A stretch of 64,000 nucleotides of DNA from Lepidostoma basale (GCA_022606425.2 JAHDVF020000503.1:186001-250000); one strand, 5' to 3'; positions 10,028 through 20,054 are shown, numbered from the stretch's first letter. Numbers and translations: made by a program. Notes: generated by a model not told the origin, from the sequence alone.

Positions 10028-10400
10028 TAACAATCACGCAGTCTTGCCGAAGGGTAGGCAGAAATAATATACCGTAACGCTGTTCTTTCCTGACATACTT
10101 CACTCGATTCTTCAACATTCACGCACGTTGATTTCTCCCGACTCCTCACGTGGCCGACATTTCATATTTGATTGATTTGATCGTGCCACATTTTCCTTTC
10201 TCTTTTTCTAGTTTACGTCATTTAGATATACTTTCTTTACCATTCTTTCTTCATTCATTCCTTCCACGTGTCCAAACCATCTATCAATGATCTAAATATA
10301 ATAATTAATACGAATGAAAACGTCAGTTTTCTAGAAGTTTTATTTTATTATATGGGAATGACATGTTTCGATCTTCTTAGGCACTATCAAATGACAAAAG
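10028..10400 (-). pseudogene. LINE-A tail plus HL-1 fragment
   Basis: 10028-10290 carries the inverse of the LINE-A end (NQRACMNVEE-like and WH-DQINQI codons, decayed). 10291-10400 is an HL-1 half ending GGCACTATCAAATG. The LINE-A portion stops at the HL-1 outer edge AATTAATACGAATGAAAACG. Confidence 0.65.
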
Positions 10401-10479
10401 GGCGCCATCGCGTCCTATAACGGCTTCGGGTAAGCGGTGGGTAACCTTCTGCCTTTATTTAACTGTATGTTTGTTTTAA

Positions 10480-10640
10480 TTGTATCTCAATAGAGACGAA
10501 GATGCAAATTGGAAACTGAATATAGTCGATCAAGGTGTTTACAGGACTTATGACCTGAATCAATAACTCACGATGGGTGAAATCTAGTATTCGTATACAA
10601 GTATAAGTATACATTCACAAAAAAACATTGTATGTTTGTT
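10480..10640 (+). repeat. element G, internally deleted copy
   Basis: TGTATCTCAATAGAGACGAAG, then TACAGGACTTATGACCTG joined directly to a diverged GGGTGAAATC/GTATACATTC end. It shares blocks with the G copies at 10985, 36171, 36628 and 37905. Confidence 0.55.
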
Positions 10641-10980
10641 GTTTAACTGTAAATTAATAAATAAATAATCCAAATAAAGCTTGGCTTGTACGTGGGTAAA
10701 TACCACCGCACGCCACTAGCCCTCGCCGTATTTACCCGTACTGTGCTTCTTGGTTTCCAGTGGAAAAGTTCAGGGATAAAAATACGAGATAAAGTTAGAA
10801 CGAGGGGCGGAATTATTTGGATGAAGACTGTAAATTTTTCAGAATTGGTATCGCTAAATGAAATTGGCTTACATAAAGGCAGACTTCGCATCTTCCGCAC
10901 GAGAAATTTAACAAAAAGTGTGATTGCAAGAAGAAATTTAGTGTTCTTACAAATGTCTTTGGTATTGTAAAATATATATT
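10641..10980. other. unassigned between G copies
   Basis: Two overlapping ORFs of 85 and 94 aa lie on opposite strands with no recognisable motif. Function is unknown and they may be non-coding. Confidence 0.3.
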
Positions 10981-10984
10981 TTTT

Positions 10985-11455
10985 ATAAGGATTAATTATA
11001 TCTCAATAGAGACGAAGATGTAAATTGTTTTCTGGGAACAGAAGGTGGTGGCCGAGGCGCTTACAGGACTTATGACCTGCCATTGGCAGATTCTGTTTAA
11101 TGCTTTCTAATTTTAATAGATGACGCTAGTGTAGAGTGAACTTAAAAATGTAAAGATAGGCGTGGAAATCTACCATATATACAAGTTCCAAAAATTTGTC
11201 AGACGTGGTGGTCATAAGGCGGAATGGGAAATGTTGTTAAACATAAAGCGATCGCTCAACCCAACCAATGACAGGTCATAAGTCCTGTAAGCGCCTCGGC
11301 CACCATATTCTGTTCCCAGAAAACAATTTACATCTTCGTCTCTATTGAGATACAATTAATCCTTATAAAATAAAAATAATTTATCCGCAATGGGTGAAAT
11401 CCAGTATTTGTCTACAAGAATTTGTATACATTCAAAATGTTGTTGTATATATATT
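10985..11455. repeat. element G, head-to-head inverted pair
   Basis: About 100 bases on the left (TCTCAATAGAGACGAAGATG... GGTGGCCGAGGCGCTTACAG) are mirrored at 11265-11365. The right-hand, minus-strand copy is nearly full length, from GTTGTTGTATA at its end to the CACTAGCGTCATC block. No transposase or RT is present. Confidence 0.7.
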
Positions 11456-11509
11456 TTTTAATAAAAGTAAAGTTTATGAACTAAAAGATAAATTTAAATC
11501 ATATTATAT

Positions 11510-11803
11510 TAACTAACTAACTAACAATCACGCCGTCTCCTCGAAGGGGTAGGCAGAAAGAATGGACTGCCACACTTTAACCGATGCGGCACACCATCCT
11601 TCACTTTTCGCCCCCCGTGGGAGACGGGGTGTGATGGGTTGCGAACCTCATCGCCACCAATAGGCATCTCCCGCGCACACTTCGATCGTGTAATGTTCAC
11701 AAAATAACTCTAAAACAAATAATATTAAATAAAATAATAAAATTCAAATAACATAACACATAATTTAGTTTTGATGGTGCACATGTTGTCAGCTGGACGA
11801 TCC
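11510..11803 (-). mobile_element. LAT element (shares LINE-A 3' end)
   Basis: Read on the minus strand: a unique 5' body containing GATGAGGTTCGCAACCCATC and CCGCATCGGTTAAAGTGTG, then the LINE-A 3' end GGAGACGGCGTGATTG and (TTAG)n. The body lacks coding sequence. Sharing only the terminal ~60 bases with LINE-A is what is expected of a non-autonomous element mobilised by that LINE. Confidence 0.75.
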
Positions 11804-11809
11804 TATTTT

Positions 11810-11990
11810 ATTTAAACGTTTTTAGAAGATGGAGACTACAACGATCTCTGAAACGTTGGTCCAGAAATACGAGTTAAACGGATTAACCCGAGATCCCTAA
11901 AAGCATATTATTTCCAACTGTGAAAATCTGCCCAAAACATAAATAAAAAATAAAAAATGGTAGAAATAATGATGTATACGATGGTGATAT
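11810..11990. other. unassigned, with weak HL-like hairpin
   Basis: GAGACTACAACGATCTCTGAAACG forms GAGA/TCTC before GAAAC but has no CTGANGA, so it is at best a relic. Confidence 0.3.
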
Positions 11991-11993
11991 ATA

Positions 11994-12215
11994 GACGACC
12001 TTCGTGGTCGAGTGGTAAGTGTTATAACTGTCACACCGAAGGTCTCCGGTTCGATTCACGACGATGGCAGTGTGCTTGTCATACTGTCTTTGGTCTGGTG
12101 CAGAATTCACGTGTCAGTAAAATGGCGATAGAATAGCTACCATTTACATTTATTTTTCTTGGGCTGTAATGATGTATAAAACGGTTCAACAAAATAATAA
12201 TAATAATAATAATAC
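11994..12215 (+). mobile_element. SINE-1, full-length variant
   Basis: The head GACGACCTTCGTGGTCGAG and B box GGTTCGATTCAC are present. It carries the longer 3' variant (GGCTGTAATGATGT) and ends in (AAT)n instead of poly-A. Confidence 0.8.
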
Positions 12216-12281
12216 GAATCATGCAAAAGCGTAACAGAAGTGTTTCAGCAATGAAACTAGGCGCATTTTTGTAAATAAGAA

Positions 12282-12435
12282 CAAACAAACAAACCATCAC
12301 GCCGTTTCCCCGCAGGGGTAGGCAGAGAGAATGGACCACCACACTACTCTATCCTGGCACACCTCTCTAGCTTCCTCCACATTCATACATCAAGTCATAC
12401 ACGCACGTCGATTCCTCAGGCTTCTGACATGACCT
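12282..12435 (-). pseudogene. LINE-A tail fragment
   Basis: The inverse of WHSL-AYPCGETA and RACMT-CMNVEEAREV with (TTTG)n at 12282. It is 5' truncated at about 12435. Confidence 0.7.
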
Positions 12436-12639
12436 AAATGACATATTTATAAATATTTTTGATATTTTTTAAATGACATATTTATTTCTTATTTAAAAAT
12501 ATTTTTGAAACATTGTAATCCATAACATATTCGCAATTAATCAATTTATTCAAAAAACATTTTACTTTAGATAAAGTCATTTATAATATTATATATAATA
12601 TTATATATATTAAAACATGCAATGTGCTTGCGAAATAAT

Positions 12640-12790
12640 TATCCTGTTTATTGTTTCTTGAACAATGATGTTAAACTCCATATTAACTCCAACATTTCAT
12701 AATGCCATAGACAGGCGAAACATGTCCTTTCTATAAATTTTAATAAAACTTTTAGAAAACAGAAGTTTTCATTTGTATTAATTGACTGTT
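12640..12790 (+). repeat. HL-1 copy
   Basis: TTTCTTGAACAATGATG, AACTCCATATTAA, then ATAATGCCATAGACAGGCGAAACATGTC and AAAACTTTTAGAAAACAG. The GAAACATGTC half is intact; the TTGATAA half reads TTCATAA. Confidence 0.65.
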
Positions 12791-12984
12791 CCTAATATGA
12801 TAAAAGTAATTTGATGGTTCTATATACTGGCATAATAATTAGAAGATAAAACAATACAGTTTTTTCGTTTATATAAAAAATTTTGACAGGTGTAAAAATA
12901 AATTTTTCATTTGTTCCAATGACAATTTGAATAATTTCTTCAATATTCTTTTAAAGTTCTTGCTGGTGTTAGTTGGTTTTAAGT

Positions 12985-13206
12985 GCCTAATTACTGCCAA
13001 ATAAAAAAAGTGGATATGTGGAACATTAATTAAATCATATAACAGCTAATTTAAAAAACGGTGGATACGTGTAACATAAATTAAAGAAACACAAAAGTCC
13101 GGATCGTCCATGTCAACATGTGCAACATCGGAAAAACATTATGTGTTATTACGTTATGCGCTAAATTTAAAAAATGGTAGATTCATGGAACATAAATTAA
13201 ATAGAC
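12985..13206 (+). repeat. three diverged tandem units
   Basis: AAAGTGGATATGTGGAACAT, ACGGTGGATACGTGTAACAT and AATGGTAGATTCATGGAACA, each followed by AAATTAAA-like sequence, sit at irregular spacing. They belong partly to the LAT 5' region next door. Confidence 0.5.
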
Positions 13207-13505
13207 AATATGTGCACCATCTAAAAATAACATTTTGTATTAAATTATTTTTATTTTGTTATTTTATTTTATATCATTGTATTTTATATTATTTGTTTTA
13301 GATTTATTTTGTGGATGTTGGAAGATTGAAGTGTGCGCGGGAGATGCCTATTGGTGGCGATGAGGTTCGCAACCCATCACACCGCGTCTCCCGCGGGGCG
13401 AAAAGAGAAGGATGGAGTGCCGCATCGGTTAAAGTGTGACAGTCCATTCTTTCTACCTACCCTTTCGGGGAGACGGCGTGATGGCTAGTTAGTTAGTTAG
13501 TTAAA
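13094..13505 (+). mobile_element. LAT element, longest copy
   Basis: Begins near GGATCGTCCATGTCAACATG, which matches the far end of the copy at 11510. It continues AATATGTGCACCATC, the AT-rich stretch, GTGGATGTTGGAAGATTG, GATGAGGTTCGCAACCC, then the LINE-A-like end TTCGGGGAGACGGCGTGATG with (TTAG)4. The 5' end is uncertain because of internal duplication. Confidence 0.7.
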
Positions 13506-13573
13506 ACAATACATATTCAAGATATGAACATGTGATTCCAATGTACCAAATAAACTTATGAAAGTATTTGAAT

Positions 13574-13815
13574 CGTGTTTTTCAGAAATAGTACACATCC
13601 AGTAACCTCAACTTTACAGGACGGACAAAAAGCTGTCTGGTACAAAATTTTCCTACAATATATTTTTTTTCAATACACATTTGTCTATTTTACTTCCTAT
13701 GACAAATGTGTATTGAAAAAAATATATATATTGTAGGAAAATTTTGTACCAGACAGTTTTTTATCCGTCCTGTAAAGTTGAGGTTACTGGATGTGTGCTA
13801 CTTCTGAAAAACACG
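13574..13815. repeat. near-perfect 110-bp foldback
   Basis: From CGTGTTTTTCAGAAATAG to CTTCTGAAAAACACG the two arms mirror each other almost base for base (CAGTAACCTCAACTTTACAG; CTGTCTGGTACAAAATTTTC) around a spacer near 13688-13702. It is a MITE or snap-back element. No host of the same family was seen elsewhere in the window. Confidence 0.85.
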
Positions 13816-13949
13816 ATAAATATGGTATGTGCGCTGGAATTTTGTTCTCATACGCACTATACTTGCGATTTAAGTTTAACTTAAATGGGGTGACCATACA
13901 ATTATTTAATAAAATTTAAAAGTTAACAGTAACTTTTTTGTATTGTCTA

Positions 13950-14580
13950 ACTTCTAGAAAACAGACGTTTTAGTATGGAGTTTTGAATCATCGTTCAAGA
14001 AACAATAAATATAAAAAGTAATTTTTATAGATGTTTTATTATATCATTATTATAGACATATTTTGCCTTGCCAGAACAATATCAGATATATAATAAATTT
14101 TCTATAAAATATAGATATATTAATATATTATATGTAATAAATAATATTAAGCATTTGTACAGAAATTGTTAAGCGCTAAAACAACGTTTTACTTGCACTA
14201 AAATAACATTTAATACATTAAAAAAATAGTCATGATCAAATGGAAAAAAAAAACAAATATAATAAAGCGATGGAAAAGCAGACATTGGAAATATCACAAG
14301 TGTCGTGTCAGGATAGAAGAGTATACCTTACCGCGTCTTAGTCCGTAGAAGATGTCAGTAAACATGTATAAATGGCTCCAGAATCATCTGTAAGGCCGAT
14401 TTTTTTACCTGTAAACAAAAGAAACAAGTATATTACTATAAAGAAAAATTGTGAAAGTATAAATTTATTTGGATTTACGAGTATATTGGATTTGTACAGT
14501 CAAATATTCGATATATTTGGATCCGAAGGGGGTAGATAGAATGGAATTAATCCAACACTGTAACGTTCTTTATTCAAATT
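13950..14580. other. HL-1 edge, then unassigned
   Basis: 13950-14015 is an HL-1 outer edge (CTTCTAGAAAACAGACG... TTCAAGAAACAATAAA). The rest is AT-rich with no recognised feature. Confidence 0.4.
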
Positions 14581-14585
14581 CTAGA

Positions 14586-15232
14586 AGTTAACTAACTAAA
14601 CTACTTAACTAACCATCACGCCATCTCCTTGAAGGAGTAGGGATAAATAATGGACCGCCATTCCGTTCTATCCTGATACACTTCTCTCGTTTCCTCAACG
14701 TTCATACATCGCGTCATGCATCATTCGCACAGCATTCACATTTTATATTTTCATTCGACGCTATCATACACAGATTTTCCAAACAAACGTTTCCAGACAT
14801 AGGTTTCCAATATTTTCTGGGCCACCGCCCCCTTTACAAGAATAATAAACGTTCAACGCCCCCCTCCCATAAAAGTTATTCCAAAAAAGGGAAAATGATT
14901 ACAATACATACAATAACAAAATAAACCAATACTTAAGTTTAATTTGCTTTATTAGTACCTGAATAATCAGCGTGTTTTTTGTTGTTGTTTTTTTAGACTG
15001 TATTTTTTTATCTGCCCACGCTCTATATTTTTTCTGGGTCTTCTACTGCCCCCTTGACAGTCTCAAACGCCCACAAGTGGGCGTTATACCACTTTCAGAA
15101 CCTAGGGTCTAAGAGGTCTCATTTCTACTCCATTTATTCTACTTTCATGTTTATTTTGCCAGTTCTAAGTTTCACTTCCACACATAAGGGTCAGCACAAG
15201 AACACTATTGTGCACGGCTATTGAAGTTTTAG
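14586..15232 (-). pseudogene. LINE-A copy split by a hAT-like element
   Basis: 14586-14782 is the inverse of the tail (CTAACTAA, WRSIIYPYSFKEMA-like, RCMNVEETREV). 15108-15232 continues upstream (SLRPLRP, SETRNWQNKH-like). The gap is exactly the element at 14786-15108. Confidence 0.7.
14786..15108. mobile_element. hAT-like non-autonomous element
   Basis: The ends CATAGGTTTCCAATATTTTC and CCACTTTCAGAACCTAGG are imperfect inverted repeats. The interior includes GGGCCACCGCCCCCTTTAC and GCCCACAAGTGGGCG. A second copy sits at 58320-58636 in inverse. The TTCTGAAAGTGG-type end recalls hAT termini; I could not define a clean 8-bp duplication. Confidence 0.55.
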
Positions 15233-15535
15233 TTAATTTTAGAAGTTTTATTATAATTTAAGGGATTTGACTAGTTTCGCCATTTTAAGACAGTATTATT
15301 TTTTTTAAATGTCTTGGACTTGGATCTTCTGGCTTACAAAAGGTTCATCTCTAATGGCTATTCCTCTTACTTCTGTAGGAAACATTGTTGGAATGTGATT
15401 TGGTAGTTGTTTAATGATGGGGCTAAATGTATGGCCCGGAGTGTCTCTCCGAAAGAGGGCGAGGGGGGATTTAGGGATGTCTTAGAAAGGCGAAAACGAA
15501 AAAGAAAACAGACGTTTTCATTCGTATTAATTTCT
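15233..15535. repeat. HL-1 copy split by element E
   Basis: 15233-15300 is an HL-1 left half and 15483-15535 its right half (GGCGAAAACG... ACAGACGTTTTCATTCG). Element E (minus) occupies 15313-15482, from GACTTGGATCTTCTGGC to GAGGGGGGATTTAGGG. Confidence 0.7.
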
Positions 15536-15539
15536 ATTG

Positions 15540-15895
15540 CAAACTAAGTAAACTTTAAACTTGTTTTGTCCGATCCACCAATATTCAATGTCTCCTATTG
15601 TATTATAGTAAAACAATGCGTTCTATATACATTGTATAGTTATTATTGCCATTGTCAGATATCGCACGCATCTATCCGCGCATGCGCGGGTCGCATTGAC
15701 ACCATTTCGTAACCAAATTGAGTCCGATTCATAAACTTGACTCCGCAAGGCTGGGCTAATTAGATTTGGGGTTAATCTCTTTCGTCTAGCCGATATCTCG
15801 TCTGGGACCATAGACACACGGTGTTCACGAAAACATTCAATTATTAATCTCACCAATATAAGTGATTTTTTTTAAACTAACTAACTAATATAATG
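15540..15895. other. unassigned single-copy-like stretch
   Basis: A CGCGCATGCGCG motif lies near 15678. A 77-aa minus-strand ORF has no family resemblance. Confidence 0.3.
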
Positions 15896-16318
15896 AGACC
15901 ATTTCAATAATGAGATCACTAAGAAGAATGTGCGGGAAATCGTTGTATGATGAATACCGAACGATGAAATAAGAGAGAAATGTAAGGCAGATGACTGCAT
16001 CATGGATACAATTAAAAAAGGATCCTTGAGATGGTTTGGACATATAGAACGAATGTATGAGAGAAGAATGGTTAAAAAGTTGTACACAAGCAGTGTAAGT
16101 GGAAAAAGAAGCCGAGGACGACCGAGGATAACATGGCATGACCAAATTAATCAATTACTAAAAGGCGGCCACATTCGAAGTCGGAATAATCGACGTGCGT
16201 GCATGGTACGATGTATGAATGTAGAGAAAGCCCGAGAGGTATGCCAGGACAGAGCATTGTGGCGATCCATCCTCTCTGCCTACCCCTCAAATGGCGTGAT
16301 GGTTAGTTAGTTAGTTAG
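15896..16318 (+). pseudogene. LINE-A tail copy
   Basis: Encodes EMRSLRRMCGKSLYDE, CKADDCIMDTIKKGSLRWFG, then VSGKRSRGRPRITWHDQIN, NRRACMVRCMNVEKAREV and WRSILSAYPSNGVM. The ORF from 16002 to 16310 is open, so it is well preserved although 5' truncated. Its (TTAG)n tail runs straight into the inverted tail of a LAT element. Confidence 0.85.
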
Positions 16319-16612
16319 TAACTAACTAACTAACCATCACGCCGTCTGCCCGAAAGGGTAGGCAGAAAGAATGGACTGTCACACTTTAACCGATGCGGCA
16401 CTCCATCCTTTTCTTTTCGCCCCGCGGGAGATGCCGTGTGATGGGTTGCGAACCTCATCGCCACCAATAGGCATCTCTCGCGCACACTTCGATCGTCCAA
16501 CATCCACAAAAAAATCGAAAACAAATAATATAAAATACATTGATATAAAATAAAATAACAAAATAAAAATAATTTAACACAAAATGTTCTTTATAGATGG
16601 TGCACATATTGA
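16319..16612 (-). mobile_element. LAT element
   Basis: A tail-to-tail neighbour of LINE-A: TAACTAACTAACTAACC, the shared LINE-A end, CCGATGCGGCACTCCATCC, GCGAACCTCATCGCCACC and an AT-rich body to about GTGCACATATTG. It aligns along its length with 13207-13505 in inverse. Confidence 0.78.
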
Positions 16613-16794
16613 TTTTTTTTAAGTCACCTAAAATAATAGTATATTTTGCTTTATTTAATATAGCCGACATTGTAAATACTCGTATACAATTTTTTTAAAC
16701 ATTTGTATATAACCATGAAAAATAAATTGAAATACATAATAATTAACTGTTGAAATATCACAAATTTTAAGTATCCACTTTTTGAGAATGTCGC

Positions 16795-16826
16795 AACAGC
16801 TGTTTCGCCAACCGATGCATCATCAG
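16795..16826 (-). ncRNA. hammerhead-like core (HL-2)
   Basis: CTGATGA, extra T, weak stem GC/GC, GAA, 8-bp palindrome ACAGCTGT, then T. Stem II is shorter than in the sister at 36089. Confidence 0.5.
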
Positions 16827-16829
16827 GTA

Positions 16830-17630
16830 TTATAAATAACTGATTACAAAGGTGGAAGCAGTTATTAAAAAAACATCGTTTTATTAAAACCGTATTTAAA
16901 ATGATCTTCTTGATGAAGAAGACATATTTTATTGTTATTTTAATATTAAGTTTTTTTAATCCTTCGAATTATTTTTGGAATGGTAGGTCACCATGGGGGA
17001 TATAAAATAAATAAATAAAAACATTATCTTGAGATATGTGATTTAGAATAAGCAAATTTACAAACACATTTAACAAAGAAAGTGATTTAAAAAATATTTA
17101 ATTTAATCAGCCCATAATTAACTTATCTGGATTTGTATTTCGGTAGGTACTATTTGTTTATTGTTTATGGAGATTTGTTGGTTCCAAGTCTATCATGTTT
17201 ACTCTATGAAAAGATTACAGTTGACTAATGCTCAGGTTGTGTCAAGTACTTGTCAAAAATCTTCTATTTACATTAATTTATTTTGTTAGATATGTTTCAC
17301 TATATTTTCAAGTCTCTTTTGATTACGTATGCAGACTGCGGTAAGTGGTTAATACATTTAAAACCATAGAGAAAAAATCTAGTTGACTTGTCAACGTCAC
17401 AGATTCGTTTACGCTCGGATAAAAAACAGATGTTCCCTAGAGAAAAAAAATATATAAAAATAGTCTACGCTAGCGCGGTGAGGTATTTTAATAAATTGTC
17501 TCTAGACTCAATCAAATCTCCACGAAATTAAAACAAAAATCGTGTGAATTAGTTTACTCAGACAAGAACTAGACAAAAAGCGAAATTTTAATTATATACA
17601 AATATATTAAGTGAACTAACTAACTAACGG
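16830..17630. other. unassigned AT-rich stretch
   Basis: No gene or repeat family recognised. No ORF of at least 60 codons appears in it. Confidence 0.4.
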
Positions 17631-17636
17631 TTTCAT

Positions 17637-17790
17637 TCGCACTGCAATCGCTTCTTATATTTGTATTTGACACTCCATCATATACATATTTACTACACAT
17701 TCCTCTAAAAGATCTCATTATTGCATTGATTCTCCTTTAATCCTTCTTTTGCCCGTTTCATGCTTCACTTACATGCTTCCATAATTCATG
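17637..17790 (-). pseudogene. LINE-A fragment
   Basis: The inverse of the stretch encoding KTGKRRIKG-INAI-RSFRGMCSKYVYDGVSNTNIRSDCSAN. It meets a plus-strand LINE-A copy head-on. Confidence 0.65.
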
Positions 17791-17841
17791 AGAAGTGTAT
17801 GTAGTGCGAGTGAAAGTATTATGAACAAAATAATGAATGGG

Positions 17842-17945
17842 AAAAAAAGAGAAGGATGGAGTGCCGCATCAGTAAAAGTGTGACAGTCCATTCTTTCTGC
17901 CTACCCTTTCGGGGAGACGGCGTGATGGTTAGTTAGTTAGTTAGT
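17842..17945 (+). mobile_element. LAT element with target-site duplication
   Basis: A 5'-truncated copy from GAGAAGGATGGAGTGCCGCA to (TTAG)n. TAATGAATGGG precedes it (17831-17841) and is repeated after it (17946-17956), an 11-bp duplication, the first base possibly tail. This shows LAT transposes by LINE-style insertion. Confidence 0.85.
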
Positions 17946-18077
17946 TAATGAATGGGTCAATACGATGGTTATGACAAATGAGACACATGATTGAAGAGAA
18001 AATAACAAAAAAAACATTGGTAAACAACGTAAATGTAACAAGAAATAGAGGAAGATTGAGGAATATGTATTATTACT

Positions 18078-18318
18078 ATTATTTTGTTGAATCGTTCTTT
18101 ACATCTTAACAGCATGAGCCAAATCGATGTAAAGGGTATAGCTATCATATTGATTCTCGTGACATGCGATAGGTAGCTAATATATCGCCATTTAATTGTC
18201 ACGCGAGTTCTAAACCAGACCAAAGACTGTGTGATAATCACACTGCCCTTACCGGGAATCGAACCCGGAACCTTCGGGGTGGCAGTCAATGCACTTAACA
18301 CTCAGCCACGGAGGTCGT
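18078..18318 (-). mobile_element. SINE-1, full length
   Basis: On the minus strand: GACCTCCGTGGCTGAGTGTT, B box GGTTCGATTCCCGG (a near-perfect match to the consensus GGTTCGANTCC), body, GCTGTTAAGATGTAAAG and an (AAT)n-like end. It interrupts the LINE-A copy. Confidence 0.85.
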
Positions 18319-18570
18319 ATCAAATAATTGAAATATTTAATGTCTGCTACCTGAGAAGTCGGAGAAATCGACGTGCGTGCATGTTACGATGTATGAATGT
18401 TGAGGAAACGGGAGAAGTAAATCATGAAATAACAGTGTGGCGTTTCTGTCTACCTTTTGGTAAGCGAAGAAGGCATAATGGTTTGTAAGTTTTTGAATAA
18501 TAAGTACTAAAAAAATTATATCTAGGGTACAGTTTGAGTTAAAGTTATTGTAATAACTAACTAACCTCAA

Positions 18571-18663
18571 GGATTTAGATCCATAGATGGTATTAGAATT
18601 TATTTTACAATCTTCAATATGAGCACAAAATAGCTTATTATCATGAAGAAGGAATCAGGTCGT
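18571..18663 (-). mobile_element. SINE-2, 3' part
   Basis: Carries the SINE-2 body (GATTTAGATCC...AGCTTATTATCATGAAGAA) up to GGTCGTG, where the sequence switches abruptly to the SINE-1 body. The tRNA-like head is lost. Confidence 0.6.
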
Positions 18664-18787
18664 GTCAATAAAATGACGATAGATTGGCTACCTATCACAT
18701 GTCACGTGAATCATCAATATAATATGTCAATAAAATGGCGATAGATTGGCTACCTATCACATGTCACGTGAATCATCAATATAATAG
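18664..18787 (+). repeat. 62-bp tandem duplication of SINE-1 body
   Basis: Two units (18664-18725 and 18726-18787), each starting GTCAATAAAATG and ending in ATCAATATAATA, differ by one or two bases. The near identity implies a recent slippage or unequal event. Confidence 0.85.
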
Positions 18788-18799
18788 CTAATAATAATG

Positions 18800-19055
18800 T
18801 GTATACAAGAAATAATAATAATAATAATAATTAAAACAAAATTCAAAATAATCCAGATATGTTCACGGACATGCGTATCGTGTGTATTTCGAATTTTTTA
18901 AATCACTTTCGAAGAGAATCGAAGTATTCTTATCTCGCCCTCATGTATTCAAAATATTTTCGTACTCTTTCTTGATGGTTTTTGCATATTTATATTAGGA
19001 TATAATATGGAAAAGTAAGTATATGAATGGAATATATATGGAAAAATAAGTAAGG
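18800..19055. other. unassigned stretch
   Basis: AT-rich, no ORF, no recognised repeat. Confidence 0.35.
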
Positions 19056-19059
19056 CCTA

Positions 19060-19428
19060 TACTGACATATAGCATTGAGACCAGAGCGGATACCACAAGA
19101 ACGAAGGCTAAGGTACGGGTGGCAGATAGCAGGAAGGACTATTCGAGATTCGGTGAGGGACACGGCCTCCGCGAGATCTGCAAGGTGTAGGATGTCGTGA
19201 GATGGGCAGACAACGCAGAAGATACTGGAATGCGCGCGTGCAGAGGATGGACCTCACCAGAATCCCACACGCTATGGCGCATCAGATTCCTGCCGGCTGC
19301 CGTCCCCCCGGAAGACCGCCTAAGAGATGGAGAGATAGTTGGTAGTCAATCTTCTAAGAGAGGCAGGCCTGATTTCAGGAAAAGTTCAAAGGTCTATAAG
19401 GAAAAGAAGAAGAAGAAGTTTATTAAAA
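19060..19428 (+). pseudogene. LINE-C-like divergent copy
   Basis: Across frames it reads IETRADTTRTKAKV, LREICKV-DVVRWADN-R-YWN, then RIPHAMAHQIPAG-RPPGRPPKRWRDSW. The block order matches LINE-C but the sequence is clearly another subfamily and GC-richer. The (GAAGAA)n tail is at 19405-19420. Confidence 0.7.
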
Positions 19429-19439
19429 TATGAATTTTA

Positions 19440-20020
19440 CATAATTGTTCAATGTACAAATATGGCAATATTTAAACGTGTGGGGAAGTTATATTATCAT
19501 TTTCGGAAATGAATTGGGACATATTTTACACTTGAGAATGTGATGAATTTCTATTATTACCTCCAGGAATCCGGAGGGACCTTCGTTTATCTTGAGGAAT
19601 TCGGTGAGGTTAGGTGCTGGATAGATAGTTGGGAATTCTTCATTGTTTCATCGATCATCCGATTTCTCTAAAAGAACGACGAGTGGCGGCGTAAAGCATA
19701 CGTGTCAGTGGATTGCACGTGTAACGCGGAAAAATAACCGCAGTTGAGCGGGAAAAGTGAGATGTCCGATCCGTCGCGGCGAGTCTATAAGGAGATGGGG
19801 GTTACGAAATACTTGGCAGGAGAACGAAAAAGTTGGTGAAAATTCGATACGCTGAGAAAATTCGGGCGAACTGACACAATTCGGAGGAAATTTTGATCGT
19901 ACCGACGATTTTAACCCTTTCGGCGCCGTGACACCAAATTCTTAATTATTAAAAAAATAGGAAATAAATTAAACACTTTTATAACGTTATATAAAACCAC
20001 TTAATTTTGAGTCAGGAGCG
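19440..20020. other. unassigned, single-copy-like
   Basis: Moderate GC from 19560 to 19930 without an ORF or a repeat match. Could be old host intergenic sequence. Confidence 0.3.
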
Positions 20021-20022
20021 CC

Positions 20023-20054
20023 AACCGGTTTCACTCTGTAACAAGCTTCGTCAG
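20023..20054 (-). ncRNA. hammerhead-like core (HL-3)
   Basis: CTGACGA, extra A, stem GCTT/GAGT (two wobble pairs), GAA, palindrome ACCGGT, then T. Stem I is poor here. Confidence 0.5.

Larger units (their letters stand above)
17785..18485 (+). pseudogene. LINE-A copy split by LAT and SINE-1
   Basis: Three pieces join into one tail: 17785-17841 (SVCSASESIMNKIMN), 17957-18062 (NRGRLR-like) and 18319-18485 (QIIEIFNVCYLRSRRNRRAC, MNVEETGEV, ending AATGGTTTGTAAG). LAT sits in the first gap and SINE-1 in the second, so this LINE-A predates both. Confidence 0.75.

Noticed and set aside
12985..13206. CRISPR-like or satellite array
   Set aside because: Only three diverged units with unequal spacing, in a eukaryotic context and overlapping a LAT element.
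18240..18318. tRNA gene suggested by the strong A and B boxes
   Set aside because: The head of SINE-1 at 18078-18318; no acceptor-stem pairing, and the same head recurs in eight places with a common body.
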